Shown here in pieces: positions 11,876-25,830 of a stretch of 64,000 nt of DNA. Positions within the stretch are counted from its first letter, which is position 1. Each line of letters opens with the position of its first letter. The translations under genes and the position numbers were made by a program. The notes under the pieces are model-generated. The model did not search any database, was not told the origin of the DNA, and saw only the letters and a program-made list of their open reading frames with translations. The stretch covers positions 12,754,007 to 12,818,006 of the forward strand of contig CM035807.1 in NCBI GenBank assembly GCA_020466095.1, in the 5' to 3' direction. The stretch comes from Chlorops oryzae. Its lineage: Eukaryota > Arthropoda > Insecta > Diptera > Chloropidae.

Positions 11876-12534
11876 TCGATATACGAGTTTGATTCGTTCC
11901 GCAACCTGGCTTGATTTTCAAATTACTCGCCTCTCAACGCGAATTTCCCTTTTGCAATATGAAGCCCGATGAGCCCCGAAATCTCACCCCAGTTATTTTT
12001 TGTAACGTGGGTTTGAACCAGAAAAATGTGTCCATAAATGAAAATTATTGTACAAAAATATAGTACTAAAGAATGTGAACAAATAAACAAGATTTATAAA
12101 GTAGTATTCTAGTCATTGATTTTCTCCTCACTGGTCTTTCGCTTTTCTCATTTTCACCTGTAAGCTATAGTATTAAAAAAAATATTATGTATTGCCAACG
12201 TGGTTTGCTCCTTCCTACCTTTCAGAATGTTAAGGAAATCAATCAGACAACTGTCTTTAAATAGCTCCGTTGCAACTTTTTCTGGGTGATCTGTGAAATT
12301 TTCTACCGCATTTTCAAGATATCGTTTATCTTACCTACTTATAGAAATAACCGCCTCACCTGACTCCTCGAATCCAATTTCCTGCGGAAATGTGTGTATG
12401 ATAGTGGCCGACCCACTAATCCGATTGCTCGTATCTCAAATTTTGCCCGTATTTCAAAAAAAAAATTGTTCTCTCGACAAATCGTATCTCAAAAAGCTCA
12501 CATTATGGAATAATCTTTTGTCAAGGAACCACTG
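11876..12534. mobile_element. pogo/Tigger-like non-autonomous element
   Basis: The left end TAGTGGAATCTCGATATACG and right end (reading inward CAGTGGTTCCTTG) resemble the CAGTGG...CTCGA termini common in pogo/Tigger elements, with TA at 11874-11875 and 12535-12536. The interior repeats CTCGTATCTCAAA-like words (12428-12495). A 130-codon open frame inside (12293-12685) extends past the right end and looks like chance. Confidence 0.55.
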
Positions 12535-12536
12535 TA

Positions 12537-15500
12537 TTATATGTATTCCTCATTGGCTACATGGAGCCAATGGCTTTGATTATAATATTAAAAAGAGGCT
12601 CGTCGAGACTCAAGCGAGCCCAATTTTTTTATGCACGGCAAAAATAGTTAATTTTGAAAAAAATTCTCTATTTTTTGATTTATGATAACAACTGGCTTAG
12701 CATGGACTTAATGTATACGGAATCTTTTTGTTTAGGAATTAAACACTTCAAACTAAACTTTTCATTAATCAAATCTCTCAATATGTGGCAGCATATCTTC
12801 TTGTTTTCAGCGCAATTTCTTGTTCTGACATAAACGATGTTTCGATATGAAGGACGTTATGGTTGTTATATGAAATAAGAATTTTGATAAATGGCTTTTT
12901 GACGAAAATAGACCTTATATACGTAAGTTTATTGTTCGCGTCTGTATGAGACAAATCACATTTTCCCCCGAGCGTTTACGCTTCATTCCTAGATACATTA
13001 CAAGAAGTAAGTCACAACGTTCTCGTTTGAAGTGGGGATAGAAAAATAAAGTGCTGAAAGGTTATTTATTATGCTTTCAAATATATTTCATGCTTATAAA
13101 AAATGTCCCAAGGCTGAAAGTAGGAGAATGGCAGGAAGATGAAAGAAAATTGAGATTAATTGATCGTTATAATATAGGTCCCACCTAAAAATACTTTCCT
13201 TTTGTGTACTTATTTAAGTTTAATATTAAGCAATTTTAAACGCTCAAGATAATTGGTTGGAGGTTATGACACTCCATCAAAAATTTGTAAAATTTCGATT
13301 TGATTAGTTGAACCCACTTTTAAGAATCATGAGTTATGATATCAGACAACTAACTAACAATAAGGAAGGCAAAAGGAAATGGTTTTATCACGGAACGCTA
13401 TTTAATTACGGACAGGAAATATTCCTCATGACGTTCCATGGCTAAGGGATGGAATTGGTTAAAAATATGAAAACATTGCTTAGAAAAGAAGAAATTCATT
13501 GAGTTCTGTTTCAAATGATTTATTTTTGTGTGCAATGTTTGAACTATTTACCAAAGTATATATATAATTCTGCCGGTTTTATCCACCATTGCCTAACTAT
13601 AAAACATGTTCCTCTTAATCTCTTGCGTTAAAGGCCAATCTATTGAGTCCTGTTTTGCCTGTCTTGAAATGTGTTTGATAAACCCTTATCTCAGCTTGTT
13701 TGGATGGCGAATACAAAAGCTTTCATTTACAACGACAACAAAACTTTAACAAGTCAATTAACATGTAAATTTGAAAGCCCACAGCGTTTGTTCATACCTA
13801 GTGAGTCAAAAGCATTCTAATTTGCCTTAAAGCTCTTTGGCGAATCAAAGACAAAGTATTTTTCCTCACCATCAGTAATAATAAAATCCTTATCTGCTTA
13901 CTGCTCATAGTGTACCGTACCGCTTTCTATTCATAAAAAAACCCTCACCCCTGTTTACTGAACACAATGGCCATTCGCTTTATGGCGAGTTCTTCCGGTT
14001 TCGTCTCTTGTTATTGTGTAAGTCATTATATCTTTCATTTCCTTTGAGTTTTTTTTTTTGGTGTAAAAATAAACAATTTAGAATTTCTTCATTTCATTCA
14101 CTTTAAATTCTAAAACTCTGTAAATATCTTCAAATTATGGTGCGAAAGTCATAAGCAACGTTAATTTTGAAATTATACTGTCTATTTTGCTCACATTTGT
14201 ATGATAATATGAAAGTCCGAACCATCACTCACTTGTGTTGCCACTGGACAATGTCAGGCGTATTTGAGCGTATGGTGAGGACATGGGGTCGTATGATGTG
14301 TGATCTGAAATAACAACGAACTTGCCAAGTAGTATCGAAAACCTCGCTAGCAGACACCACATGTCATTCACAGAAACATGTTCTCCTAAAATGAGGTCAA
14401 GTTATTATTTATGTTGTTCCTATACTTGAAACAGAAGAAGGCTTCTGTATGCTCTGATGAAGTTTCAAGTGGTATTCGAGTTTTTGTTGGAAGAAACTCA
14501 TTAGAAAGAAAATATTTTAAGCATATAAATTATGTTTTATTCTGAATTTAGAAAATGATTCAAATTATTTTAATTTTTATTGTGGAATTGAATGCGATTT
14601 TACGGGCATGGGGTATGGTGGGCTTAACGGACAGAATTAAGGAAAAATCATTATTTCTCCTCTTGGTACGTCGTACAGTGGGGAAGCCCCATACATTTCT
14701 TGGAAAAAAGTTGAAGGAGTAGTCAAATGAAAGTAAAAATTGGCCCACTTAGTTTTATGAATGTGGCTAAGAAAAAAACAAAAAGTTGTCAAAATTGGTC
14801 AACCCCTAGGGGTACCTCCCATACACTCATAGTTATAAATTTGTATTGTAGCTACCTTTAAAAGTCAACCGATTTTAACAAAACTCAGTCAGAATGTTGG
14901 CTATGCAAAAATATAGATGCGTGCGAAAAATTATTCAAATCGGTCAGACCCTAGAGGTACCTCCCATAGGCCCATAGATATAGCTTTTTTTCGTTAAAAT
15001 GCGTTGCAATATGCATGGCTCCGTTAGCTAATTTAAAAATTTGGCGATTTCTATGAAAGTGAAACTGAAAGAAGAGACTCTTACCTTTCAATTTTTTTTT
15101 TAAGTGAGCCATTGTAGGTAGACGTAGCTACCTTTTCCTTTTCTTTGTTTTCTCTCCAACAAACATTGCAAAAACTTCATTTTTTAGTGCCCTTTTGTAT
15201 CGCACATATCTATTCAAGCACTAACGTCAATCAGTTAGTTTATATTTTTTGTGAGGAAAATTAAATGCTATATTTAAATAATAATATCAATCAAATTGCA
15301 TAAGCAAATATTTATTCCATTTACACGTTAATAAATTACATGCAAATTTTGATTACTCAAATTGATTAAGACAAAATATAACATTTTAGGGAAACCAATT
15401 TCAGATTTCCCTTAGTCAAACTATCCTCTATCAAATGGCATCATTAGATTTTTGAATAGCATTAGTCGAAAAAGTGACTTTTCCCACTGTGCCAAAACAA

Positions 15501-18500
15501 TAGCATCATTTTGCTAGTAGATGATTTAGCAACCAACGGACGACCATGGGTACAAATAATCCAATTCTGACCCTGGCTAGGAAAATGTGCATATACCCAT
15601 CTCTGGAAGTTTAGTTAAGACACATATAAGAAATTTTCTCTGATGAAGTTGTTTCAAAAACTTTAACAGCCTTTGGATTTTTGGTGGTGTAATTTCCTTG
15701 GAGAACTGAAATTTTCAAACGGAATCTTGGATATAAATATATTTCATCATCTACGGAGCCTAACTGTACCAGGAACAAGCTCCACACAGAACTAATATAA
15801 ATAGTCTGCTGACGGGGAGTAAATTGACCAAAAATTATATTGTACACCAATAAAAGTGCCGCTGAGTATATTATTAGAATAATCCATTTAAATGATAATC
15901 TTCCTATTAATAAATTTGCATCGTATTGTTGGAAGTTGAACAAGTTCAGTTAATTTCTGCTTGAACTATTGCTTAAAAAATTGTTACCCGATAATTATTA
16001 ACGTCACTTCTTTGAATATCATAATGAAACAGCCCACTTGAACCCAAGCGGTTTATTTTAGAAATTAAATAACAACACTCAAGCACAATGAACACATTAA
16101 GGCTTTACTGAGAACCGAATTTATTTTGTCATAGAAATTGAGAGTCTTTTTGTTAGCTCCGTTCGTTAATTAATTAATTACAGCCTTTCGTACGACTTCA
16201 TATGGTAAATGTACGAGTAATTAAATGATGATTCACTGAAAACCCCTTCATAGCAAAGACACAGACACCTACTCGTTATCCGATTTCATTGTAGAAAAAT
16301 TTTAAATAACTACATTCGTATTCCTCGAAAATGATCTATTGTCTTCATTTTCCCTCCAAAGCGATTATTGCGGTTTATAAAATTGGCTGTATTGAGATAA
16401 TTTTGAAAGAAAGTTGACCCTTGTCAGAAGCCAAATACCTTCTTTTGACAATTTATTACAGTACGCTTATGTATTTAATGGTCTTTGTTTTAAAAATTTT
16501 CCTTGTCTTCTGTTTTAGTCATGACCGTCATCAAAACGAAGGTTTTTTTTCTTGAGTTATCTTTGGGTGAATAAAAAGTCAAGAGCGATGACTCTGGAGG
16601 AATCTGCGTTTGACATTTGAAACAAGAAATTAATTGCTGTAGACAAATTGTCAAGATTTCTTTTGCTAAGCATAATTAAAAATAAGTTCAGGAGTTTTTC
16701 GATTTTAATTGACTGCATCGTAATGACTCATTTAAACTTTTAGAACATTTTATTGCCTATTCGAGTTTGTGGCGTTTTTCTATTCAAAAATTCTGAATCA
16801 ACCATATTTTTAGGGATTGCAAAAAAACAATTCACCTTCTTGTCATTATTTTGAGAAATTCGAATTTTCTACTCAAGTATTGTCATTCGAAAAAGAAAAA
16901 TTACAGTAATTTATAAAAACTTCGTTTTAATGGTTTTTCTTTCAAACCACTGTTTCTCAATTATTCGCTTTACGATTTTCTATCAGACGAATTTAGCTGA
17001 AACGATGAATCACAATTGATGTTTAAGGCATAAAATCTTACTTTAAAAACATATTACAAGAACACAACCATTTACAAGAATTTACAAGTCGAATTTTAAA
17101 ATTTCAATTTTCGAAGAAATTTAAGGGCAAACGACATTAAAAATTTTGAAAACAGATGTTCAAATTATCAAACGAAGTAATGATGAAAATTTTCTTTACT
17201 CAACTGTGTACTAAGGGAATAAACAATTTTTTTTTCCACAAATTGGGTTTTTATTTACCTAATTTAAAAATAAAACAAATATACCTTCAAATGAATCCTC
17301 TCGCAAAACTAAGGCCACCAAATATTACGATTAGGATATCCAAAACATCAAAAATAATATTACTTTAACTAATCGTGACGCTCTCATCAAATCTCCTGTC
17401 TCAACATCTTCTCAGAATGAAAATGTTCCTCAGCGAAATCATCATTACATTCGATGTACTAGATTCGGGCAATTACCAAATACCTGAGTGGTACGAGGGG
17501 GAACTAAAGCGTGAGCTCAAAAATCAAGAAGGGCACAGAAAAGCGGACATATTGGTTGACTGAACAGTTTATATGACTAATCGGGTGGTTGGATTGGGTT
17601 GATTGGATTGAGTTGAGTTTTATGTGAGGTGGAGGAATTTTTCGTTCAGCACTTTGTTGTGTGTGTGTGTGTTTGTGATAAATGCGGGCATCAAAATGCA
17701 CGGGATGCAATAATGAATTAAAAGCGTTGAATGGATATGCGATGAAAGTTTTTGGTAGCGAACATCGCTGGCTCGTCGTTGACAGACCATGTGCCATGGC
17801 AAAGTTTTACATGGCTTTAGGGTTATCTAGTAGAAAAGCCAATCTATGGTGTTCCGAAAAGCCAAAAATGGGATACCGAACAGAAAATTTCCCGAAATAC
17901 ATGAGTTTCGTTGTTGATAGTGTGCTAATATTCTATTTCCTTGTACAATTTCCACAATGTTTTTGTTAAGTGGCTCCGGCTGAGTTGTTAGAGATCCAAA
18001 ATAAAAAATATAAGAAGAGAGCACAACAGCGTCGAAATTTTGAGATAATTTGCGTTGGATTGAATGCACAAGTTAATGTGGCCTTTAAAATTACTTAATT
18101 CAAGAAAGAACTGCGGTTCAAAATCTTGCTTTTTACTTTCGTAGACATTTCATAACACAAAAATGACAAATAACTATGTAAGTTTTGGATCTTCAGAAAC
18201 TTGGAAGAAGTAGGTTAGGTTAGGTTAGTTTAGTGTGGCTGCCACTGTATACAATACATGAAAGGAACTTTTAAAAATTTCTAAATTTATCTAGACGACA
18301 AAAAAAGAAAAAAATACGCCCCTCTTGAAGTCACGATAATCAAAGAAAGAAAGTTATCTTAATTGCCTTTGCTGACTCTCTCTGCTCAAAATTACTTTAC
18401 TCTTTGTTTTTGTGGATAAGCACACTTACTCGTATCCAAATAAATTAAAACATACCTAAGATTGGTACAAAGGGAAGGGGAAATGTATGGACAAAAGCGT

Positions 18501-18689
18501 TCAATTCGGCTCACGTTTTGCATACAATTTTTAATTTAGTTTAACGCATTGAAATTTTGCGAGCCGAACATAGAGCTCTGAATCTGCTCCCACCCCATTT
18601 ATATTATTCAATATAGCTTCAACAGAGTAAGCATAATAATTCTGTGGGGATCTTGTAACAGCTAGAAAACTGTTCCGCTGGTATTAAAA
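12537..18689. other. Long non-coding stretch with minor repeats
   Basis: No gene recognised. Notable items: a GGTACCTCCCATA motif repeated at about 14811 and 14958, resembling words inside the mini-me-like copy at 58.6-58.9 kb; a minus-strand 110-codon frame without ATG at 15611-15943 with one hydrophobic segment; a (TG)n run at 17656-17675; and a short TTAGGT-type run at 18210-18231. Confidence 0.4.
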
Positions 18690-19224
18690 GATACATACTT
18701 ATACTCTTGGTCAGCATCAAAAACTGAATCGAATTTGTCATGTCTGTCTATCCGTCTATCTTTCTATCAGTCCGTATGTTCGGGTGTGATCGGGTCTTCA
18801 TCGAAACGGTTGAATGAATCAAGTTGAAATTCCGCACACGGACATGTCGGGCTCTGACGATGATCCTAAGCGAAAATAGGATTTCAGTTTGCCCTATGGT
18901 TCATTGATATTTGGTACATTAGCTTATTACCACTAGCGTTGCCCTCCTACAGCCACGACCACAAATGCATATACAAATAAAAGTTAATCGTTACTTGCGC
19001 ATATGACCTTCAAATCTGATACAATATGTTGATTAGCCACAATGTATCGGGGCTGTCAGGCAGAAATATGCTTGGTCAGGCCATTGTGGCGCCCCAAAAT
19101 GAAGATATTTCGTTACTTCCGAAGTAAAATACGAAGAATCTTAAAACGATAAAAATATTATCGGGAAGCTGGATATGGTATATCAGAGTCGGACCTGACC
19201 GACTTTTGCTTTCTTACTTGTTTT
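18690..19224 (-). mobile_element. mini-me-like (GTCY)n element, minus strand
   Basis: Read on the minus strand it opens with AAACAAGTAAGAAAGC (19222 downward), runs through a body and reaches a degenerate GACGGAYAGACA microsatellite (about 18740-18778). A core then reads GACA..AAATTCGATTCAG..TGATGCTGA. The same order and core occur at 56011-56696 and 58372-59250. A (GTCY)n proto-microsatellite next to a conserved core is the described signature of dipteran mini-me elements; non-coding. Confidence 0.65.
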
Positions 19225-22050
19225 CTATTGCAAATTATTATGTTCCCCACATAGCATATAATATCAACTCTTGATGGATACTTGTGTTTGAAGTTACCAG
19301 CGAAACCAGCAGTTACGAGCGAAAAAAAAATTTTCAAAATCCTTTCTGTTTCTTTATTTTTCACTCAACTTAGATAACTTTCCATAAAAGTCACCTCAAC
19401 GTTTTAGTTATCCTTCTTAAGAAAAACTTTTGAATTTACAATTCTTTTAAAAACCAGTCGAAAACAACTTCAATAAACATTTATTTTATTCTTTGCTGTT
19501 GCCTGTTCGGAAAAATCCATCAATGAGTTTCACCAAAGCGTAATGTGATGGCAACAAGGACTTTGAAGTTTCGTAGCATTGCAAAGTATCAGATATCTTA
19601 AATATTGGAAAAATATCTCAGGAAAGTTTTATGAGAAGATCTTACAATAAAAGTTTGTTAGGAAATAATAAGTTTACTGTCCAATAGATTCAAAGAATAA
19701 GTTTTCATTTGCAGTTGAACAAAATTTTAAAGGTTTTGCTTTTCTTACACTTTGATAAGCTTTAAGTGGAAGCTTGTGTCAACTTATCACAGTCCCCAAA
19801 GGCTCTTAAAAACTCTATACCTACTGCAATTCATGATAATGTCCATTCTGAAACTTTCGTTTACTGTTTAGATTCACCAGTGATAAAGAAGCTCTCAAAT
19901 GAAGAGACTGCATTTCAATAAGTTTTTTAAGTTCTGTTTAATGCTACATGCTTGAGGAAATTGATAGATTTGGTTTTTAAAAGATGTCAACATGTCAATT
20001 TTTAGCGCGATATGTCAGCCAAGTAGTTCCTGTTTGGCAGTCATATAAAGCGAATTTTTAATTTTTCTTGTAATATTCATACAAACGATTTTCATTCATT
20101 CGTCAAATCTTAGTTCTTGCGTAGAAAAACCACTCTAGTAAATTTAATCGTGAATAAAATGTGGTCGTTAGTAGAAGCACAGAAACAATGCTATCAACAG
20201 CAACGCTAAATAAGTTGATTACTGAGGATATGATCAACAAAATCCATGATTGTATTTTGAGTCGCCTTCCAGTTGGGTTTTCAGAGATAGTCGACACATA
20301 AGACACCTAAAAATTCACATATGAGAAAGCTATAGCAAGAAGGTGACAAAGGAATGTTATAATCTGGGTTGGCATGTCGAATACAACTCTTTCGACATTT
20401 TCGACATGTCGAATACCTAACATACGGTAGACTGCCGAACCAAATTGGAGTAGACTACAAAAAAGTGTCGAAAACTCGTAAAAATTTACCAGCATCAATT
20501 GCAATAAAAACAAAGATTTTTGTGTGAAAAATATATGAATTTTAATTTTCTTTTTGGGTCATTTATTTTTTTTTTTAGTCATTTATGTTTAAAAATGTAA
20601 CTTTTATAAGATGACTATGAATTTTATTCAGAAATTAATAGTTTTTGAAATTTCTCTGCATGATGCAATGCTTGCAGACAAACATGAACGTGTTAAGGCC
20701 GCTATAAAATAAATTGATTGTTTAAATTGACGAACATGAACTCATACTTCATTTCTGTGTATTTTGGGAATATACAAGCTTGAGAACGTGCATGTCGATA
20801 GATTCAATACTTGAAGCGAGTAAGAACGTGTACTGGGGTAAATTAAATATCATGATCATACTTCATTAGCTCATATACTTTTTTTACTACTCTTTTTATC
20901 AGCCCCGCACTAATGTTGTCTTCATACAAGCCATTAGGAGCTGCTCTGTTATTAACATAAGAAAAAACCCACCATAGTATGTCTTTCTTAATTTTGCTTC
21001 GCTAACGTAATAAGAACCTATGCAGGGCTCTCAAACCAGTATTGCGTCCTTTAATGACCTTGTTATTGTAACAAAATTTAAGTAGCCACATGCTACAATA
21101 GTGTACAATAGTGCAATCAAATCACAGTCGCTAGTGAAACGTAGAATCGTTAAGTCTACTAAGACTAAACTTGAAAATAACTAAGAAAAAAAAAAAAGGA
21201 CAAAATTCTTCAAGTGAACGGTGCTGTGACTCCTTTTTTTAAAGCACACGCGAATCAAAATTAAAATATAAAAAGTTTAAAATAACGCAAACGCGTAAAT
21301 TTTTGGATCTCTTTGCGGAGGATCTCCCTTTTTCCAGTTGTCTGGAATTGCAATTCCAGTTAGTGAAAAGTTAGCCCTGGTAAGTAAAGTCAAGAAAAGA
21401 GTCCACGTGCAACCGTTCCTAAGAAAAAAAAAAAAAACTCTTTTTGTCAGATTCCAAGTCAAGCTTTCTATCAGAGAAGATTTTCATCGAGTTAATTGGA
21501 AGGCATATTCTTTGAAATCTTTAAAGCCTGCGGAAAGGAAATTTGGTGTGCTACGAAGAATTTGCGCTCGGCACGAGGGCGTGGCACACTCCATTTTGAA
21601 AGCGGAGAGAAGCTCTCTCCTTCGAGCAACCTTGATGTGACCTTGTTCAACAACCTCCAGATGACCTACAACATGATTCGACTCTGAATCCTCAATTCTA
21701 TTTCTCTAAAAAGAAAAAAAAAATAAGAAGAAAAAACCCTCAATGTATCGTTAAGTAATCTTTTGACTTGAAATTTCTATTTGCTTTGCATATGGCTTAA
21801 AAGTTTCTCTTTTCCACCAGAAAATTTTTTTTTTTAAACCTTATAAACGGTTTGTTCATCTTGCTGCATCTGTCTACGAAGGCCTTCGCGAGATCTGTGC
21901 CGTAAGGAGATTATCCAATGATGTAACCAGGTAACCTGTGTAAGCTGTCAATATGTAAGTGAAAGAAAAACTTATATTTTTTTATTTTATACAAAGCGGT
22001 ACGTAGCCATTTCAAGTCGAAAAAAAAAACTAGAAAAAATTTTAAAGAAC
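19225..22050. other. Non-coding stretch, nothing recognised
   Basis: No exon or RNA gene seen. Small homopurine and poly-A runs only. Confidence 0.4.
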
Positions 22051-22051
22051 T

Positions 22052-22190
22052 ATGAGGCCCTTAACATAAACTCTTATGTAGGCAAAATATAATACGGCCC
22101 TTAATTTTACTTTCAACAGCATTCAAATTTAATATGGCCCTTAGTGTACAATAGCCAGTTAAATGTAGATAATGAGGCCCTTAGTTTAGA
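22052..22190 (+). repeat. Degenerate 40-bp array with GGCCCTTA core
   Basis: GGCCCTTA occurs at 22056, 22096, 22136 and 22176, exactly 40 bases apart. The sequence between motifs is diverged, so only the core (preceded by TAT/TAC/AAT-type bases) is shared. This is either an ancient tandem repeat with a conserved site or an ordered set of binding sites. Confidence 0.7.
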
Positions 22191-24704
22191 AAAAAAAAAA
22201 ACAGCAAACGAACACTTAGCAGGAGAAGAAGATTAGAGAAGGAAAATAATAAGGGGAACGCAGAGACAAAGCATAAGCATTGATCTCAATTGTTACTGCC
22301 TATTTCGCATACTTTGAATTTTTGATTGGTGCTGCAGTTTAATTTAGCTTCAATTTTTCGGCTCTCTCGCTCTCATTATTTTTCTTCGGAGTTTCTTTTC
22401 CTACTTTTCGTAAATAATGTTAAATTTTGTAGTTTATTTACTCAATGAATTGAATTTAGATAGAAATTTAATTTCAAACTTTTTTTATTGCTAGAATGGC
22501 AATTCTGTCTTTTTCTGTTAATTTTTGTAATTAATATGAATTCTTAAATGAATATACTTGTGTCTGAAATCTAAAAGAGCGTAGTGTGTTGTTATTGGGA
22601 CTCTTCAACAGCTTATGAGTCATTTGGTGGAAGCGGGTATAGTAGTGCGCATAAAATGAGTTGCACTCATTTAAAAGAAGGTGGCTTTAATGGGTTTGCC
22701 GGCTTTCGTCTTTATTCTTTTGTGGATATGGTTTAAGCAAATCGTGTGCAAAGTTTTTTGGATATGTGTACTGGAATTAAAATAATATCGTAGCGCGCTC
22801 TCGTTGTCGATAATTTGAACCCCATGCTGACTGAAGCAGCCGGAATTATTAATGCACACGCGGCAGTTGAGAGGAGCGCCAAGATAGGCTAACATTTTCC
22901 GATCCCAAGTTTTTTCCAGTACCATAACAAACGATATAATGAGTCGTTCTTTAAATTCTTGGACGATTAAGAGTTTTCATGATAATACAACATAAATAAA
23001 ACAGTTTTGGCAAACAAATACGTGGCTGAATGTGCTGACTGTCGGCATTACAAGTAAAAGAAAGCACCATTTTTGAGTGTAGTTCTCTATGTGAGTGCAA
23101 CATTGTTACGTTTTTAATTTAAATGTAATCATTCATCAAGAGTAACGGAGAAAAGTTATTGCGTTCATATGTTTTTGAGGTTTTTTTTAAATTTTAGAAA
23201 AATCTAAGACCACGAATACTTTTGAACCAAGGCAGAAAATGTCTTCATCCACTTTTTAGCACAATTACGATGCGCAAATGTAAAAGACGAGTAAATGTAA
23301 TAAAAAATCTATACAACATGGAAATCCAATATATTTACGTACTGAATGTTGCTCAGTTGAAGTTCTCAGCTTTGCTAAGCGATTCGAGCAGTAAAGGCAG
23401 CTAAACAGAAAAGTTCATGTAGAATGGCTTATCGCGTTTCACTCAGAAAGCCATAGGGCTCTATAAGCCAAAAAGACAGACAAATAGTCGAGACATTTTT
23501 ATTGTATGTTCCTTGCGATAAGAGGACTGTAGAGAAAAATGCAAAATGTGAGAATAAATCGTACGTGAAGTCTCAAGAGACAATGGCTTAGAAGAAGGTA
23601 AATAGCGTCTTACTTTTAAAATTCTTTGGAATATTAAGAACGTCAGGAAGTTTTACTTAAGGCAGACTAAACTTGAGAGGTGAACGATTGCTCAAATAAC
23701 ATCACACAATGTGCTACAGTGCAAATGTAAATATTTTAACTCCTGCAAGAAGCTTAGGAGATTGTGACATGTGCGTTTTTACAGAAAACAAGAAACTGAT
23801 AGGAGTTTATCAATGAAATTTGTGAAAAACGACAGGACGTCAGAAGAGATTAATAATTTTATCTTTTGTACGTTTGGCAAGTAAATTAAAGCCTGAAATC
23901 CACTATAGATTTTTTTACGTAGAAAAAATATTGTAGAGTGCAGAGCATCTACCTTTATTGTGTACGCTGAAGGCCGTCTCTATAATTCTTCAGCTCTACG
24001 TAGAGCTGTGGTCGATCAGTTAAGAGTAGAGCTCCTCTCCGAGGCCATAATAAATGCTCGGATTTTCCTTTTTATTTGAATGTGACATCTAAGTGGCTTA
24101 CTAACTTAGAACCGCCTCAAGTTATGGCAGTCTCTTGATCATCTGATATGACTTACAGGCAGCCAAGCTACTCTGTTGTACAGCTGCAGAGCATACACAC
24201 ATATATTCACTATCATGGCATAAGGGGTATTCATAACGGCTAGTTAAAAGGGTTAGAAAGTCAGAAAATCGAAAAATTTCGATTTTTTGTATCTTGCACA
24301 ACTTTTTTAGCAGGTAAAATTTTATAATTTCCCGACTTTACTTTTTTCCGACGCCTTTGTGAAAATAACTGCAATTTCTGTCTAAGTTCACATTTGTTTT
24401 TTCACATTTTCAATGCCCGACATACTCCGAGGTAATGAAAGAATTTTGTGTAAAGACCAGAAAATTTTTAGATAAACCAGGGTGTTATGGACAAATAGGA
24501 TCAGAGCCACCCGGAGATTCGAAAAGCCTAAGTATTGACATATTATGATATACTGCTTTGTGAAGGCAGGACAATGAACTTGACTTGCCCATTGTTGATG
24601 GTGAAATACAAACATACTGTTTTTAAATCGCTTGGAAATATTACTCTCTACTCTCGAAATGTCTTCCAGTAGTCGTTCATGTAATTTTCATAGCTTACAG
24701 TCTT
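22191..24704. other. Non-coding stretch, nothing recognised
   Basis: No convincing exon, RNA gene or terminal-repeat element seen. Confidence 0.4.
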
Positions 24705-24823
24705 TACACCGAGAGAAAAAGGTAGTTATATTAACTGAAAAAGCAGGTTAAAATAACCGAGTTCACCGTTAATTCTTAGCTTATGTGTAGTAGCGGTCGA
24801 TTCAACAGTACAAACACAGTCAA

Positions 24824-25275
24824 CCCTGCAAGCATTTGGAAGATGTTTGGAAGAACGTTCGTCCAGAAGATGTTTAGGCGATTCTTCTGGAAGAAGGTTT
24901 GTCCAGAAGATGTTTAGGCGATTCTTCTGGAAGAAGGTTAGACGATGTTTTTCATTTCATACCAACAATTCAATAGCAAACACGTGCATCGCCGAATCAT
25001 CTTGTGGAAGAATCGCCTAAACATATTCTAGACGACCGTAATACGAACGTTTGCAGTGGAAATTTCCACTCCAGGTCTAACGAATCTTCTCCGCGATTAA
25101 AAAAGGGAATCTTCTCCGCGATGAAGAAGCGAATCCTCTCCGCGAATCGCTTTCGACCGGACAAATTCTCACAGCTATGATCCGAAAGCGATTCTTAAGC
25201 AACTGTTGCGGCGAACAAAACGTTCGCGGCCGCGAATCGCATTCGGATCTTCCGCAACTGAAAATGCTTGCAGGG
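24824..25275. mobile_element. Nested inverted-repeat element with CCCTGCAAGCATTT ends
   Basis: CCCTGCAAGCATTT (24824-24837) is the exact reverse complement of 25262-25275. The interior carries a 40-bp direct repeat (24861-24940, one mismatch), a reverse-complement copy of part of it (about 24998-25036), and three TCYTCTCCGCGA words (about 25085-25136). Target duplication is not evident. Origin of the ends is unknown. Confidence 0.65.
24861..24940 (+). repeat. 40-bp direct repeat, two copies
   Basis: GTCCAGAAGATGTTTAGGCG begins at 24861 and 24901; the 40-base units differ only at the last base. Confidence 0.92.
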
Positions 25276-25483
25276 AATAGGGATATAACTACCTGATGGT
25301 TGATATAACTGTCTCGCGGTTAAATCAACTATCACCAGCGACTGGGAAAAAAAAATTAATTTTTTGCTTTGACTTTTTTTTACCTTCTTTTATTAATATT
25401 TTTTTTTTATTAAATTATTATATTTTTTCTTTATTTATTTGTTTCTTTTTAAATCTTTTTTTCTTTCATCTCTTTAAATTTTC

Positions 25484-25558
25484 TCGCCTCGGCCGAGCCT
25501 TGAACCGCAGACCACCACTTCGCTGGGCGAACGTCTTAACCATTACGCTAAACGAACG
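25484..25558 (-). repeat. tRNA-like segment inside composite element
   Basis: On the minus strand it contains TAGCGTAATGGTTAAGACG, resembling a tRNA A box, and GGTTCAAGGCTC about 35 bases later, resembling a B box. The stems pair poorly, so it is a decayed tRNA-derived sequence and not a working tRNA gene. Confidence 0.5.
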
Positions 25559-25744
25559 AATTTAATTTGTTGGTCAAAACGCTCACTTGAGCTTATGGTT
25601 GCACAATTTTTTGCTTGAAAATGAACCATTAAAAAAATTAATTAAATTAAAATCTTAAAAATTTAGGAGAAAATTTTTGCCTTAAAAAACAACTCTGAAC
25701 AAAAAAAAAACTGTAATTAAAAAAAAAAAATCCAGAAAAATTCC

Positions 25745-25830
25745 CGCCGCCAGCAGGGATAGAACCCCGAATCTCACGACGGTCAACTCACAGCTTAAAC
25801 AACTGAGCTATTGAAAACTCCGGAGACGGT
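25745..25830 (-). repeat. Second tRNA-like segment inside composite element
   Basis: On the minus strand it contains AATAGCTCAGTTGTTTAAGC (A-box-like) and GGGGTTCTATCCC (B-box-like). The T-arm can form about three pairs. Probably tRNA-derived and decayed. Confidence 0.52.

Noticed and set aside
12293..12685. 130-codon plus-strand frame
   Set aside because: It overlaps the pogo-like element and runs past its right end; composition is repetitive and no domain is seen.
15611..15943. Minus-strand 110-codon frame with a hydrophobic segment, considered as a receptor exon
   Set aside because: It begins at a TTG with an upstream stop three codons earlier, lacks a recognisable family motif, and frames of this length occur by chance in a 64-kb window.
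17682..17969. 95-codon plus-strand frame with CTGC near the start, considered as a zinc-finger exon
   Set aside because: Only one CxxC pair, no splice-site support, and overlapping frames on the minus strand.
18205..18231. AGGTTAGGTTAGGTTAG run, considered as telomeric TTAGG repeats
   Set aside because: Only about three units with a TTAGGT period; such runs are common in fly intergenic DNA, and flies lack TTAGG telomeres.
25484..25830. Functional tRNA genes
   Set aside because: A- and B-box-like words are present, but the acceptor and T stems do not pair well, so they are listed only as tRNA-like.
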